From the NCBI GenBank assembly GCA_000831005.1, contig CP007152.1, forward strand, positions 2,418,001-2,482,000: a stretch of 64,000 bases of DNA, read 5' to 3'. Position numbers and translations under genes: made by a program. This stretch comes from Marinobacter salarius (GTDB lineage Bacteria; Pseudomonadota; Gammaproteobacteria; Pseudomonadales; Oleiphilaceae). The notes below the pieces were generated by a model. That model was not told where the DNA came from. It ran no database searches and saw only the letters and a program-made list of their open reading frames with translations. Shown one piece after another: positions 27,147 through 36,423 of the stretch (the first letter of the stretch is position 1; every line of letters starts with the position of its first letter).

Positions 27147-27797
27147 TTATCGGACTTCCGGGCTGGCGGAACTGACTGACGCCTGTTTGGCGCCTTCAAT
27201 ATCCTTCCGGGCATGACGCACTACGCTGACACCCGCGGTAATAGCCAAGCCGCCCATGATGGTCGCCACGGCCAGGTCAGGCCACGCGGTGCCAGTACCA
27301 AATACCCCCAGGGCGGCCACCATGACAGCGACATTGCCGATAGCATCGTTGCGACTGCACAGCCACACCGAGCGCATGTCTGAATCGCCATCCCGGTAAC
27401 GGAACAGTATCAGTGCCACAACGACGTTTGCCACCAGTGCCATAAGGCCCACGACCCCCATGGTCAGCGGCTCCGGTGTGATGCCGCTCTGAAGTACCCA
27501 GATGGCCCGGGCGAGTACGATGACACCGAAAACGGCCATCGTAATACCTTTCACCAGGGCGGCCCGGCCGCGCCAAAGCATACCCATGGAAAGTACGGTC
27601 AGGGACAGCACGTAGTTGGCGCTGTCGCCAAAGAAGTCGATGGCATCGGCCATCAACGACACCGACCCGGATTGAAGGCTTGCGATGCCTTCCACCAGAA
27701 ACATTGCAAGGTTGACCCAAAGCGCAATCCACAATGCCTTTCGAAAGCCTGGAGCGGGGGATTTTGGGTTGGGGGCGGAGCAGCTACTGCAGGCCAT
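27147..27797 (-). CDS. Short cation diffusion facilitator, probable heavy-metal exporter
   Basis: A 216-residue CDF transporter with six helices. It has a Cys pair at the N-terminus (MACSSC) and no C-terminal cytoplasmic domain. The helix II metal site reads ADAIDFFGD (Asp-x3-Asp, as in YiiP) and helix V reads WLCSRNDAIGN, giving Cys-x3-Asp where most family members have His-x3-Asp. The Cys suggests a thiophilic ion such as Cd2+ or Pb2+ (inference). Start: ATG at 27797 with AAGGAGGT; upstream codons lie in the leader. It sits directly behind a MerR-type promoter and the cadR-like gene. Confidence 0.85.
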   Translation of the reverse strand: MACSSCSAPNPKSPAPGFRKALWIALWVNLAMFLVEGIASLQSGSVSLMADAIDFFGDSANYVLSLTVLSMGMLWRGRAALVKGITMAVFGVIVLARAIWVLQSGITPEPLTMGVVGLMALVANVVVALILFRYRDGDSDMRSVWLCSRNDAIGNVAVMVAALGVFGTGTAWPDLAVATIMGGLAITAGVSVVRHARKDIEGAKQASVSSASPEVR

Positions 27798-27825
27798 GAA
27801 TACCTCCTTATGTGAGACTGTATTC

Positions 27826-27856
27826 ATTAAAAACCCTGTAGCTACTACAGAGTCAA
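27826..27856 (-). promoter_or_regulatory. MerR-type promoter/operator of the CDF exporter
   Basis: Minus strand: TTGACT (27851-27856), a 19-bp spacer, and TTTAAT (27826-27831). The spacer holds the dyad CTGTAGTAGCTACAG, flanked by ACT/GGT in the CadR/PbrR style. The overlong spacer is the hallmark of promoters that MerR proteins activate by untwisting DNA. Transcription should start about 20 bases before the exporter ATG. Confidence 0.9.
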
Positions 27857-27877
27857 ACCCCGTCGCGAAAATGGTGT

Positions 27878-28329
27878 TCAGCGAGAGCCGTGAGTGCCGG
27901 GAATATGGTTGTGGTTGCCGGAGGACGCTTCATGGGCCGGCTCCGAAGTCAGTCCGCCGAGGATGCCGCACTCGCTGACTGTACGGGCTTCGGAGCAGGC
28001 ATGCTGCAGTTGTTCAAGGGTATCTTCCAGGCTTTCAAGCTCCTGCAAACGCTCGCGTACATGGCTGAGGTGCCGGGCCAGAAGGCATCCACCTCACTGC
28101 AATCAGAGTCCGGTTGGTCGGCCAGGCGTATGAGCTCCCGGATTTCGTCCTGTGCCATATCCAGGTTACGGCAACGTTTGATGAACAGCAGGCGGTCGAG
28201 GTGACTTTGCCGGTATTGGCGATAGCCACTGGCCAGGCGGTCGGGTGCCGGCACCAGCCCGATTTTTTCGTAGTAGCGAATGGTTTCTACCGGAATGCCT
28301 GTGGTTTTCGAGATTTCGCCGATTTTCAT
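27878..28329 (-). pseudogene. CadR/PbrR-like MerR-family metal regulator, frameshifted as given
   Basis: About 150 residues when joined. The HTH starts MKIGEISKTTGIPVETIRYY. Metal-site Cys fall at the CadR positions: DCSEVDA, then HACSEA and SECGIL in the C-terminal loop. A His-containing tail (NHNHIPGTH) recalls the CadR tail. The frame breaks near 28081 (TTCTGG for TTCCTGG); the repaired frame runs to a TGA at 27880. It lies upstream of the CDF gene and its operator, same strand. Cd2+, Pb2+ or Zn2+ as inducer is inference. A consensus error is likely. Confidence 0.85.
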
Positions 28330-28362
28330 GGTTGCTCGCCTGCCGTTTGTCCGCCAAGGCCG

Positions 28363-29277
28363 TTAGGGGTTACTGACCGGCTTCAATGGTTCCAGATTCT
28401 TCCGGTTGGCCAGAAATTCAGGCCGTGGTTTATTGCCACAATAAGGCTCTTCCAGAGTATTGTGAACGCTGTTGTAAACGAAAAACAGGTTGCTTCGCGG
28501 CCAGCACGACATATTCACGTTGGAACCATGCAGCGTGTTGCACTCGAAGATGATCAACGACCCCGGTGGGCCCTTCGGTGCCTCAATGGCGTTCTCGTCC
28601 ATCAACCGGGTCAGACTGGCGGCGTCCGGCACCCCGAGATCCTGGCTCTTGAGGGATTCCTTGTAGTTGTCCTCCGGCGTGCGACCGACGCAGGGGATAA
28701 AATACTTCTGGGAACCCGGAATCAGCATCAACGGGCCGTTAAACTCGTTGTTGTCGGTCATCACGATGGAACAACTGAGGCTGCGCATGCGCGGCATGCC
28801 ATCCTCGCTGTGCCAGGTTTCGAAATCGGAATGCCAGTTGAACCCCTTGCCTTTGAAACCGGGCTTGTAGTTGATCCGCGACTGGTGAATGTAGACCTCG
28901 CTGTCCAGCAACTGACGCACGATGTTGAGCAGGTGAGCATCACGGGTCAGCCGGTCAAAGCGTTCCGAAATGTCATGAATGCCGAAGATGGATCGAATCT
29001 CCTCCTTTCCGGGCTCAAGGATGGTGCCCTCAGACAGCTTGAGGTCGTCATCGTCCTCGTAGTCTTTAAGCTCTTTGATAAACCCGTCCATCTCGTCCTT
29101 GGAGAAGAAGGAATCAAAAAACAGAAACCCCCTCTCATCGAACTCTCGCACCTGTCTGGCGGACAGTGGGCCGTCAGACAGGCGCTCCGAAGGGGTGTGT
29201 ACCACAGGATCCAGTCGCTCAAACATGCCAAGTTTGCGTTCGAGGCGTGTCGGAAACAGGTCTTGTGGGCGTGCCAT
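28363..29277 (-). CDS. ectD: Ectoine hydroxylase
   Basis: A 304-residue Fe(II)/2-oxoglutarate dioxygenase of the PhyH family that converts ectoine to 5-hydroxyectoine for osmotic and heat protection. The EctD signature is complete: FNWHSDFETWHSEDGMPR with the iron ligands His and Asp, the distal His in CNTLHGSNVNMSCWPRSN, and the substrate segment DFETWH. Start: ATG at 29277 with AAAGGAGG; a longer open frame upstream is non-homologous. It stands alone, without ectABC, so ectoine is made elsewhere or imported. The length matches the family (about 300). Confidence 0.95.
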   Translation of the reverse strand: MARPQDLFPTRLERKLGMFERLDPVVHTPSERLSDGPLSARQVREFDERGFLFFDSFFSKDEMDGFIKELKDYEDDDDLKLSEGTILEPGKEEIRSIFGIHDISERFDRLTRDAHLLNIVRQLLDSEVYIHQSRINYKPGFKGKGFNWHSDFETWHSEDGMPRMRSLSCSIVMTDNNEFNGPLMLIPGSQKYFIPCVGRTPEDNYKESLKSQDLGVPDAASLTRLMDENAIEAPKGPPGSLIIFECNTLHGSNVNMSCWPRSNLFFVYNSVHNTLEEPYCGNKPRPEFLANRKNLEPLKPVSNP

Positions 29278-29560
29278 ATGTGTCCTCCTTTTTGCGGTAG
29301 ATAAACAAATCCGTTGGGGTCTTAAGATGTATTTCAACCGTTGATATGGAGGAGACCCTTGAAACATCTTCGAGCGAGGCCGCAGTTTGAAAAGTCCACT
29401 ACCAACCCAACCGGCCATGGGTAGTGGTCCTTTGAACAGTGAACGTTGATTGCCGAGGATCAGACGGTGGTTGTTTACGTGTTTTTTACGATTTACGGGT
29501 GCCCAACTCCTTTTCATGCTTCTACTATGGAAGGTTAGGAGCGTTCAGGGGAGGAAAGGT

Positions 29561-30154
29561 ATGCGGTTGCCGTTATCAATCAGAGTGTTGTTACTTTTGG
29601 TTCTTCCGGGGTTGGCTGCCTTGCCGGGTGCCGCCAATGGTGCTTTTCGCTGTGGCTCGTCACTGGTGGACGTCGGTGACTGGCCAGTGGAGGTTGAAGA
29701 GCGCTGCGGTGCGCCGGATTACGTAGCGACCTACCCAACGGCCACCGTTCCCGGAATAGGTGTTGTGGGCGAAGTCGAGCATTGGTACTACAACCCCGGC
29801 CCACAGGGATTTATTCGCCGCCTTGAATTCAGGAATGGCAAGCTCCGGCATGAGCACAGCCTGGGCTATGGCTTCGCCGGCGACAGTGCCGGTGACTGCT
29901 CTCCGGCGCGGCTGCAAAGTGGGCTCAGCGAATTCGAAATGGTGGCCTATTGCGGCGAGCCGCTTTCCCGGCGAGTCACCTGGGAACCCGTTGGCCGTGG
30001 GTCAACGGTCGCCGGTCACTACCGTGCCGATCAACTGGTGCCTGTGGAAGAGTGGCTGTACGAGACCGGAAAGACCCAGTTCCGCCGCATCGTCAAGTTG
30101 CGTAATGGGCGGGTGGTTCACGTGGAGACCGCGAAGAAACCAACGGGAAACTGA
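29561..30154 (+). CDS. Secreted DUF2845-domain protein
   Basis: A 197-residue exported protein: signal peptide (cleavage near GAANGA), then two DUF2845-like repeats, each with a Cys pair (FRCGSSLVDVGD...RCGAPDY and CSPARLQSGLSEFEMVAYCGEPLSRR), W-Y elements and a FRNGKL/LRNGRV strand. DUF2845 proteins are small periplasmic or secreted proteins of unknown role. The ATG at 29561 has GGGGAGG upstream; the earlier in-frame ATG at 29450 lacks one. It lies 2 bp before the tandem HAD gene, so the two are probably co-transcribed. Confidence 0.78.
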   Translation: MRLPLSIRVLLLLVLPGLAALPGAANGAFRCGSSLVDVGDWPVEVEERCGAPDYVATYPTATVPGIGVVGEVEHWYYNPGPQGFIRRLEFRNGKLRHEHSLGYGFAGDSAGDCSPARLQSGLSEFEMVAYCGEPLSRRVTWEPVGRGSTVAGHYRADQLVPVEEWLYETGKTQFRRIVKLRNGRVVHVETAKKPTGN

Positions 30155-30156
30155 TT

Positions 30157-31845
30157 ATGGCCCGATTCAGCGATGGACTGCCCGCACCCTCGGTGCTGAT
30201 GTTTGACTGGCATGGCACGCTGGTGGATACGCACGATGCCATGTTCAGCGCCATGGAAGAGATGCTGCCGCAGCTGGAAGACCTGGGCCTGGTGGACCGG
30301 CTGCTGCCCGAGGACAAATGTCGCACCTCAGACGATGCTCGCCTGGTCCGTTACATACGGATCTTCCGACGGCTGCACCCGCGCATTCTGGCGGAACGGC
30401 GGGTATCACGCACCGACATCTTCAACGCCATCTTTGGCGACGATAAAGACGCCAAGCTTGTCGCCCATAAAGCCTACAACGATTGTTACCGGAAATACTT
30501 CGGCAAGGTACGGCCCTTCCAGCAGGGCGCCTACGAGTACCTGACCGCCATGAAGGAAATGGGCATCCAGCTGGCGGTGTCCACCAACCGCAACCGGGAG
30601 TTCCTGGATAAGGAGCTGAGCATGGTGGACGAGGGGCGCTGGCGCAACCTGTTTGACGCTACCGTGTGCGCCGACGATGTCACCGAGTACAAGCCCGACC
30701 CGGAAGTGATTACCCGCGTGCTGGAGAAACTGGGGCTGCCAGTCGACGAACAGGCCTGGTATGTGGGCGATAGCTACGTGGATATGCTCACGGCCAACCG
30801 TGCCGGGGTATCGGGTGTTTTCTACAACGGCGCCTGTTGGGAGCCGGATCGAATTGACAGTTGGTTCAGTTATCGCGACGCTCCGGCTGCCATACTGGAC
30901 AGTTTCGAAGACCTCATAGACCTGCTGGCGTTGTTGGAGCGACATCAGCCAAAGGCATTTCAGGCCACTCCGGCGGAAGTCCGGCCACGGCCCTATCCGC
31001 GGCCGGAGCCGCCACAGCCCCGCATTGAGCCGGACTGGCATCCTGCCGTTGTCAGCCTGATCCGCCCGTCGGTGGTGTTGTTCGACTGGCACGCCACGCT
31101 GGTGGATACCCTGGACGCCATGTATCACGCGGTGGACGATATGTTCCCGGATTTCGAGGAACTGGGCCTGGTCAGCCGTATGCTGGCGCCGGAAGACAGC
31201 AAGACACCGGAAGACGCTCGGCTGGTGGCTTACGTGCGGGAGTTTGCCAAGCTTCACCCCAAGGTTCGGGCCGACCGCAAGATTTCGCGCACCGATATTT
31301 TCGAGGTCTTGTTCGGGGAGGATCAGGAGGCCAAGCAGATCGCCCACAAAGCGTTCAATCGTCACTACCGCGAGCACTACGGCACGGTGAAAGCCTTTGA
31401 GCCGAAGGTGCGGGCCGTTCTTGAGGGACTTCGGCGGATCAATATTCAGGTGGGTGTTATTACCAATCGTGACCGGGAATTCTTCGAGCATGAGTTGGCC
31501 GCCGTAGAGGACACCGGCTGGACGCATCTGTTTGATGTGGACGTCTGTGGAGACGACACGCCGCTGAGAAAACCTCATCCCGATCAGCTTTATCTTGCCG
31601 TGCAGAAGCTGGATTACCCGCCAGACCCGAGCGTCTGGTACGTAGGTGACAGCACCACAGACGTGATAGCCGCCAAACGCGCCGGCATGACGGCGGTGTT
31701 TTTCAACGGTGCGCAGTGGGATTTGCCCTGGCTGAACCGGATCTTTCCGGGCACTCACAAGCATCCGGATAAACCGGATGTGGTGGTCAATGACTTTTCG
31801 GAATTCTGGGCGCTGGTGCTGGCCTGCGAAATCGGCCCGCCGTAA
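30157..31845 (+). CDS. Tandem two-domain HAD hydrolase with His in motif I
   Basis: A 562-residue cytoplasmic protein made of two similar HAD domains (about 10-275 and 305-560) joined by a Pro-rich linker (PRPYPRPEPPQPR). Domain 1 has DWHGT (Asp17-His19), TNRNRE, a Lys in YKPDP and GDSYVDM. Domain 2 has DWHAT (Asp310-His312), TNRDRE, RKPHP and GDSTTDV. In both, the second Asp of the DxDxT motif, the usual acid-base residue, is His. All other catalytic elements are kept, so both look foldable and metal-binding. The reaction is unknown. It follows the DUF2845 gene by 2 bp. Confidence 0.85.
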   Translation: MARFSDGLPAPSVLMFDWHGTLVDTHDAMFSAMEEMLPQLEDLGLVDRLLPEDKCRTSDDARLVRYIRIFRRLHPRILAERRVSRTDIFNAIFGDDKDAKLVAHKAYNDCYRKYFGKVRPFQQGAYEYLTAMKEMGIQLAVSTNRNREFLDKELSMVDEGRWRNLFDATVCADDVTEYKPDPEVITRVLEKLGLPVDEQAWYVGDSYVDMLTANRAGVSGVFYNGACWEPDRIDSWFSYRDAPAAILDSFEDLIDLLALLERHQPKAFQATPAEVRPRPYPRPEPPQPRIEPDWHPAVVSLIRPSVVLFDWHATLVDTLDAMYHAVDDMFPDFEELGLVSRMLAPEDSKTPEDARLVAYVREFAKLHPKVRADRKISRTDIFEVLFGEDQEAKQIAHKAFNRHYREHYGTVKAFEPKVRAVLEGLRRINIQVGVITNRDREFFEHELAAVEDTGWTHLFDVDVCGDDTPLRKPHPDQLYLAVQKLDYPPDPSVWYVGDSTTDVIAAKRAGMTAVFFNGAQWDLPWLNRIFPGTHKHPDKPDVVVNDFSEFWALVLACEIGPP

Positions 31846-31847
31846 TC

Positions 31848-33095
31848 TCAGTGAGGCCGGCTGTTCGCCAGCGCCTCTTCGATGTCGAGTCCAAGGGAGA
31901 TAACGCCCTTTGGCAGCTTGTTGGTAATGGGCCCAACGGGGGCGCTGACCGTCACCTGAAAGCGGGACGTCGAGGCATCGTATCGAATGTCCGAAAGGTA
32001 CATGGCCTCCAGCCCGGTTAAACCGGAGCGGATGTTTGATACGACAGCGTTGAACTTTGGCTCATCCCCCTGCCAGTAATCCGAGGTAAGTTGGCTCATG
32101 GCGACCAGAGTGCCCATGTTATTGGAGAGCAATGCCTCGGTGACCAGTTCCGGGTGAGTAAGCGTCCAGGCATTCAGAGTTCGCGATCCCGGCAACTCAA
32201 GTATGGTACTGGCAAGGTCGGTTGCCTTTTCCGGTGCCTGTGCCTGCCACATGCTGTCGAAGGTCAGTACGTCCGCCAGGGTTTCGAGGCGTGGGCCGGC
32301 ATCAATGGCTTGTTGCAGGTCCAGCATGCTGTCGAGCTCGCTGAACAGCCGCTCCGCCAATTGCCTTATGCGCTTGTCCTCCTCTGCGGAGAGTGTAATC
32401 TGCCCCTCCATGCACCCGGGTAGATAGCGGTTAAAGCTTGAGATGAAGCCCGGGTTGTTGGCGGTGAAATTCTCGCTCATATACAGATACAGCGGCGCGT
32501 AGCGAAGAAAGTGTGCGTTCAACTCGTTGTAACCCGTACCCTCCATGTGTTGCAGGCCACTCATGGTTCGCTCATCCATCAGAGCGGCGTCAATTCGCCC
32601 GCGCCTGAGCAGGGCTGGCAATTGGCTTGGTGATGACACGCTCAGAAAAATGTTATAACCATTGGCTTCGAGCCAGGCTTCCTCGTTGCTGCCGTCGACA
32701 ACGCCGATACGGGCGGTGTCTGGGATGGGGCCGGGGTCTGCGTTGAAAAGGTACCACTTCTCCAGCGATACCGGGTCACTTCTTTTTGCCGTGATATCCA
32801 GCTCTGTGGACGGATCTATGGCAAAGTAGCCGTCAATGAGATTGCGGCTGAGTGAGTGCGCAGCCCGGTTCTGGGGAGCGAGCCGGATGTTCGTGGACCA
32901 GCCGGCCTGATTGGCCGCGCAGGTCACGGTATCTACGGTTTCGCCAACCACATCCGCTACGCCACCGGCTGTCTGTGCAGACATCTGGTAAGGCGGGGAT
33001 TCAAATGTGTAGAGAGTGAGTGTGGAAGGCCCGGCGTGGCACACGGAAACAGCTAGGGTGCCGAGTACGCTCAGGGCCATAGGCCGAAGATCCAT
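31848..33095 (-). CDS. Secreted protein with SBP-family-3 and Cache/PDC-like domains
   Basis: A 415-residue exported protein with a signal peptide (cleavage near CHAG) and no membrane helix. Residues about 22-235 resemble an amino-acid-type solute-binding domain (TLYTFESPPYQM, ARIGVVDGSNEEAWLEANGY, LLRRGRIDAALMDE). Residues about 260-410 look like a Cache/PDC sensor: LVAMSQLTSDYWQGDE is the familiar TSDYxQxDE segment, followed by FQVTVSAPVG and KGVISLGLDI. Cache domains normally sit in membrane receptors; here no transmitter is attached. It is divergent from the response regulator, suggesting a link to that signalling system (inference). Confidence 0.65.
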   Translation of the reverse strand: MDLRPMALSVLGTLAVSVCHAGPSTLTLYTFESPPYQMSAQTAGGVADVVGETVDTVTCAANQAGWSTNIRLAPQNRAAHSLSRNLIDGYFAIDPSTELDITAKRSDPVSLEKWYLFNADPGPIPDTARIGVVDGSNEEAWLEANGYNIFLSVSSPSQLPALLRRGRIDAALMDERTMSGLQHMEGTGYNELNAHFLRYAPLYLYMSENFTANNPGFISSFNRYLPGCMEGQITLSAEEDKRIRQLAERLFSELDSMLDLQQAIDAGPRLETLADVLTFDSMWQAQAPEKATDLASTILELPGSRTLNAWTLTHPELVTEALLSNNMGTLVAMSQLTSDYWQGDEPKFNAVVSNIRSGLTGLEAMYLSDIRYDASTSRFQVTVSAPVGPITNKLPKGVISLGLDIEEALANSRPH

Positions 33096-33236
33096 GATGA
33101 CCGAGTCATCCCTTTTGTTGACAATGCTGACTGAAGACTAGCATTTGGATGTGGGTTTTGCCTTACGTTGTCTGACAGCGGCCCGACAAGGTTCAGGCAT
33201 CTCCCTGCTCGAATGAATAACAATAAAGGCTGATGA

Positions 33237-33953
33237 ATGTCTGATGTAAAAACATCGATTCTGGTTGTTGACGACGACCTGGCAATCCGTGAATTGTTGC
33301 ATGAGCACCTGTCTCGTGTCGGCTATGATGTCATGACCGCGGCCGAGGGCGACAGTATGCGCCGCACTCTGTCAGAGGCACGGGTCGATCTGATTGTCCT
33401 TGATGTCATGTTGCCGGGCGACGATGGTTTCACGCTGTGCCGTGAGATTCGCGAGCACTCACAGGTGCCGATCATCATGCTGACCGCGAGCTCGGACGAA
33501 ACCGACCGTGTGGTCGGCCTTGAAATCGGTGCCGACGACTACCTGGCCAAGCCCTTCAGCGCCCGGGAGTTGCAGGCCCGGGTCAAGGCACTGTTGCGAC
33601 GCTCCGGGTTCAATCGTGCGGACAATCCCCGGTACGTGTACTTTGATCGCTGGCGGCTGGACACCCAGGCCCATGAGCTTATCTCGGACCAGGGCGAAGC
33701 CACGCCGTTGTCCGGCGCGGATTTTTCATTGTTGCAACTGTTCCTGGCACACCCCAACGAAGTCCTGGACCGTGACACCATTTCCGGCGTTACCCGGGGG
33801 CGGGAGTCCATGCCGCTGGACCGGGTGGTGGATGTGGCGGTCAGCCGCCTGCGCCAGCGCCTGGGAGACCAGGGGCGGAGCCCCAGGCTGATCAAGACGG
33901 TGCGAGGGGCGGGGTATCTGCTGGCGGCAACGGTGACCCATGGCGCGGAATAA
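33237..33953 (+). CDS. OmpR-family response regulator (GltR-like)
   Basis: A 238-residue regulator: receiver domain with acidic pocket VVDDD, phospho-acceptor Asp in LIVLDVMLPGDDG, Thr in MLTAS and Lys in YLAKPFSARE; a winged-helix domain ends SRLRQRLGDQG...TVRGAGYLL. It is followed, with a 14-bp overlap, by the sensor kinase, and then by a porin and sugar ABC importer. This order matches the GltR/GtrS control of glucose uptake in Pseudomonas, so a sugar-response role is likely but not proven. Confidence 0.85.
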   Translation: MSDVKTSILVVDDDLAIRELLHEHLSRVGYDVMTAAEGDSMRRTLSEARVDLIVLDVMLPGDDGFTLCREIREHSQVPIIMLTASSDETDRVVGLEIGADDYLAKPFSARELQARVKALLRRSGFNRADNPRYVYFDRWRLDTQAHELISDQGEATPLSGADFSLLQLFLAHPNEVLDRDTISGVTRGRESMPLDRVVDVAVSRLRQRLGDQGRSPRLIKTVRGAGYLLAATVTHGAE

Positions 33954-35408
33954 CGAGGGAGCCATAGAAACCGGCCGCAAGGTCTGGCGTCTTGTGCCTT
34001 CGTCGCTTCTCGGGCGCATTCTGTTGCTGACTCTGCTGGCTATGGGCGTTGCCCAGATCGCCTCCAGCGTGATCTGGGTGGGCACATTCCGCGCCCAGCA
34101 GGTGGAGGGTCTGGTCAGCACCACCCGCAACCTGGCCTCATCAGCGGCGGCAACAACGCAGTTCTTCAAGTCCCTGCCACTGGAATACCGGCATATTGTG
34201 CTGGACCAGCTGCGGGATATGGGAGGCTCCCGCTTTTTTGTCTCCCTCAACGACAAACACATCGATATGCGTGCGTTGCCTGACAGTGAACGCAAGCGGC
34301 TGGTGACAGACGAAGTCGTGGCGGTGTTGAAAAGCCGGTTGGGCAAATCGATAAATCTGCACGTGGAATTTGTTCACCCCGATGACCTGCGAATACTGAA
34401 TACCAGTTGCCATTGGATGCGTTGCCGAAATCCTGGGCCCACTATGCTTTGACGCTGGAACCCATCAAACCGCCCGTTCTGGTGACTCAGGTGGAGATTG
34501 CCACAGGAGAGTGGCTGTACCTGGCTTCGCTGTTGCCGGCGCCCTATGTCTCTCTGGATGATGAAAGCATCCCGGGCCAGCAGATCGTGTTTATCCTGGT
34601 GATGATAGGGGTTCTGTTCCCGGTGCTGGCCTGGCTGGTGCGTCGCCAGACCCGACCATTGCACAAGCTGGCCAGGGCAGCGCGGGACCTGCCGCTGGAT
34701 GAACACCGATCACCATTGAGAGAGCAGGGTAGTGCGGAAATTGTGGCGGTAACCCGTGGTTTCAATACCATGCATCGGCGGCTACAAAGTTACATCAGCG
34801 ACAGGGATCAGCTGTTCCGAGCCATCTCCCACGATCTGAAAACCCCGATAACCCGGCTTCGCCTGCGCGCCGACCTGATTGACGACGCCGACATTCGCGA
34901 GCGATTCGAGAGCGACCTTCAGGAGCTGGAATTGCTGGTGAAGGGGGCCTTGCAGGGGATGAAGGACACCGACATCCATGAAAACGTGGAGTTGGTTGAT
35001 ATTGACGGCATGTTACGGCGAATGGCGGAAGCGTATGGAGGAGAGAGCCCGCGGGTAGTCGTGGAAGGAAACTGCGCGGCTTATCGCGGCAAACCACTGG
35101 CGCTCAAACGATGCCTGGGTAACCTGGTGGACAACGCCGTCAAGTATGGGGACTCTGCGACCATCAGTGTGGAGGACTCTCCAGAGCAGTTGACGATCCA
35201 CGTCCGGGATTACGGGCCGGGTATTCCGGAGGCCGAACTTGGACGAATTTTCGAGCCCTACTACCGTCTGGGCCAGGAACACCGGCGGGGGCATGGGCTT
35301 GGTCTCGGCATAGCCCGTAACATTGCCCAAAGCCATGGTGGCGACCTTGAAATCGCGAATTGGCCAGGCGGTGGCCTGGACGTCACCCTCACGCTGCCCC
35401 GACATTGA
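33940..35408 (+). pseudogene. Sensor histidine kinase (GtrS-like), frameshifted as given
   Basis: Joined frames give about 489 residues: TM1 near residue 25-45, a periplasmic sensor (about 50-200), TM2 in IVFILVMIGVLFPVLAWLV, a HAMP-like segment (RRQTRPLHKLARAARDLP), the H-box AISHDLKTPITRLRLRADL, and ATPase boxes LVDNAVKYG, RDYGPGIPE and GHGLGLGIA. The frame breaks near 34403, where ACCAGTTG would read ACCCAGTTG. It overlaps the response regulator. Both frames are otherwise clean, so I infer one lost C. Confidence 0.85.
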
Positions 35409-35517
35409 GGTGGCATGTAACAACCGTGTTACATCGGCCTTTCAGTTTGATACGTTCCTCCCCGAGGTATTGCCATAGACTCCGATATTGCTAATACAAC
35501 AAAAACAAGGAGTCATT

Positions 35518-36382
35518 ATGAATACCCATAAAACGTATCGTTCTGCCCTGATCCTGGGCGCCAAGCCTCTTCACAGACTGACAGCCGCCGTAGGCGTGGC
35601 GTCGTTGGGGTTGTTTGCCGGCCAGGCGCATGCCCAGGAGAGCGTGGAAGAACGCTTGTCCGCCCTGGAGCAACAATTGGCTGAGGTCGAACCCCATGCC
35701 AAGGGAGAGCAGGGCTTCTCCTTCAACACCTACGCCCGTTCCGGACTGCTGCTCAACAGCGATGGTAAAAGTGCTCCCGGCGGCCCCTATCTGACCCCCG
35801 CCGGCTCTGTTGGTGGGGCCGTGGGTCGGCTGGGTAGCGAGCCGGATATCTATCTCGAAGCCATCCTTACCGCCAATAATTATTTCGGCAACGTGCAGTG
35901 GCTGATCAATGGTATGTCTGCTGCGGATAACGATGAGCGTGTCGTAGGGGGCGTTATGGAGGCCGCTGACTCAGGTGTGCAAACCATGCTGGCCTACCAC
36001 GGCAATCCTGGCAGAAACCAGTAAGGACCGCTACGTGGAAGGGGACGAGTACCAATGGCTGACCTTCAACACCCGCCTGGCCAATGAGCTTGGCGCCAAC
36101 TTTGAAATGCAGTACGAAGCCTCCTGGCAGGTGATGGACCTGCAAACCGAAGGCTACGAAGGCCGTGGTGATGTGGATGGCGACTATGCCCGCTTTACCA
36201 TTGCACCGACCTTCAAGCCTCAGGTAGGCGGCTTCTGGAACCGCCCGGAAATTCGGGTTTTTGCTACCTACTCCACCTGGGACGACGAGCTTAACCGCTA
36301 CGACGGCGGCGATGCCCTGGGGCAGGAAGACTTTGGTGGCAGCCAATGGACCTTCGGTACCCAGATGGAAGTCTGGTTCTGA
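35518..36382 (+). pseudogene. LamB-like carbohydrate porin, frameshifted and unusually short
   Basis: Signal peptide (cleavage near AHAQE), a short coiled-coil SVEERLSALEQQLAEVE, then FNTYARSGLLLNSDG and GRLGSEPDIYLEAI as at the start of maltoporin-type barrels. The C-terminal half has YEASWQVMDL, GFWNRPEIRVFATY and a final [11 protein letters not shown], the maltoporin end. One frame break lies near 36010. Joined length is only about 288 residues against about 400 for the family, so a large part of the barrel is missing. Start: ATG with AAGGAG. It lies between the sensor kinase and the ABC binding protein, fitting sugar uptake. Confidence 0.7.
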
Positions 36383-36423
36383 GCCTGACAAACGTCTCCA
36401 CGACAAGAATAAGGAGTCATGAT

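Noticed and set aside
30406..31764. A 452-codon minus-strand open frame
   Set aside because: It lies antisense to the tandem HAD gene, whose motifs are unmistakable in the plus frame.
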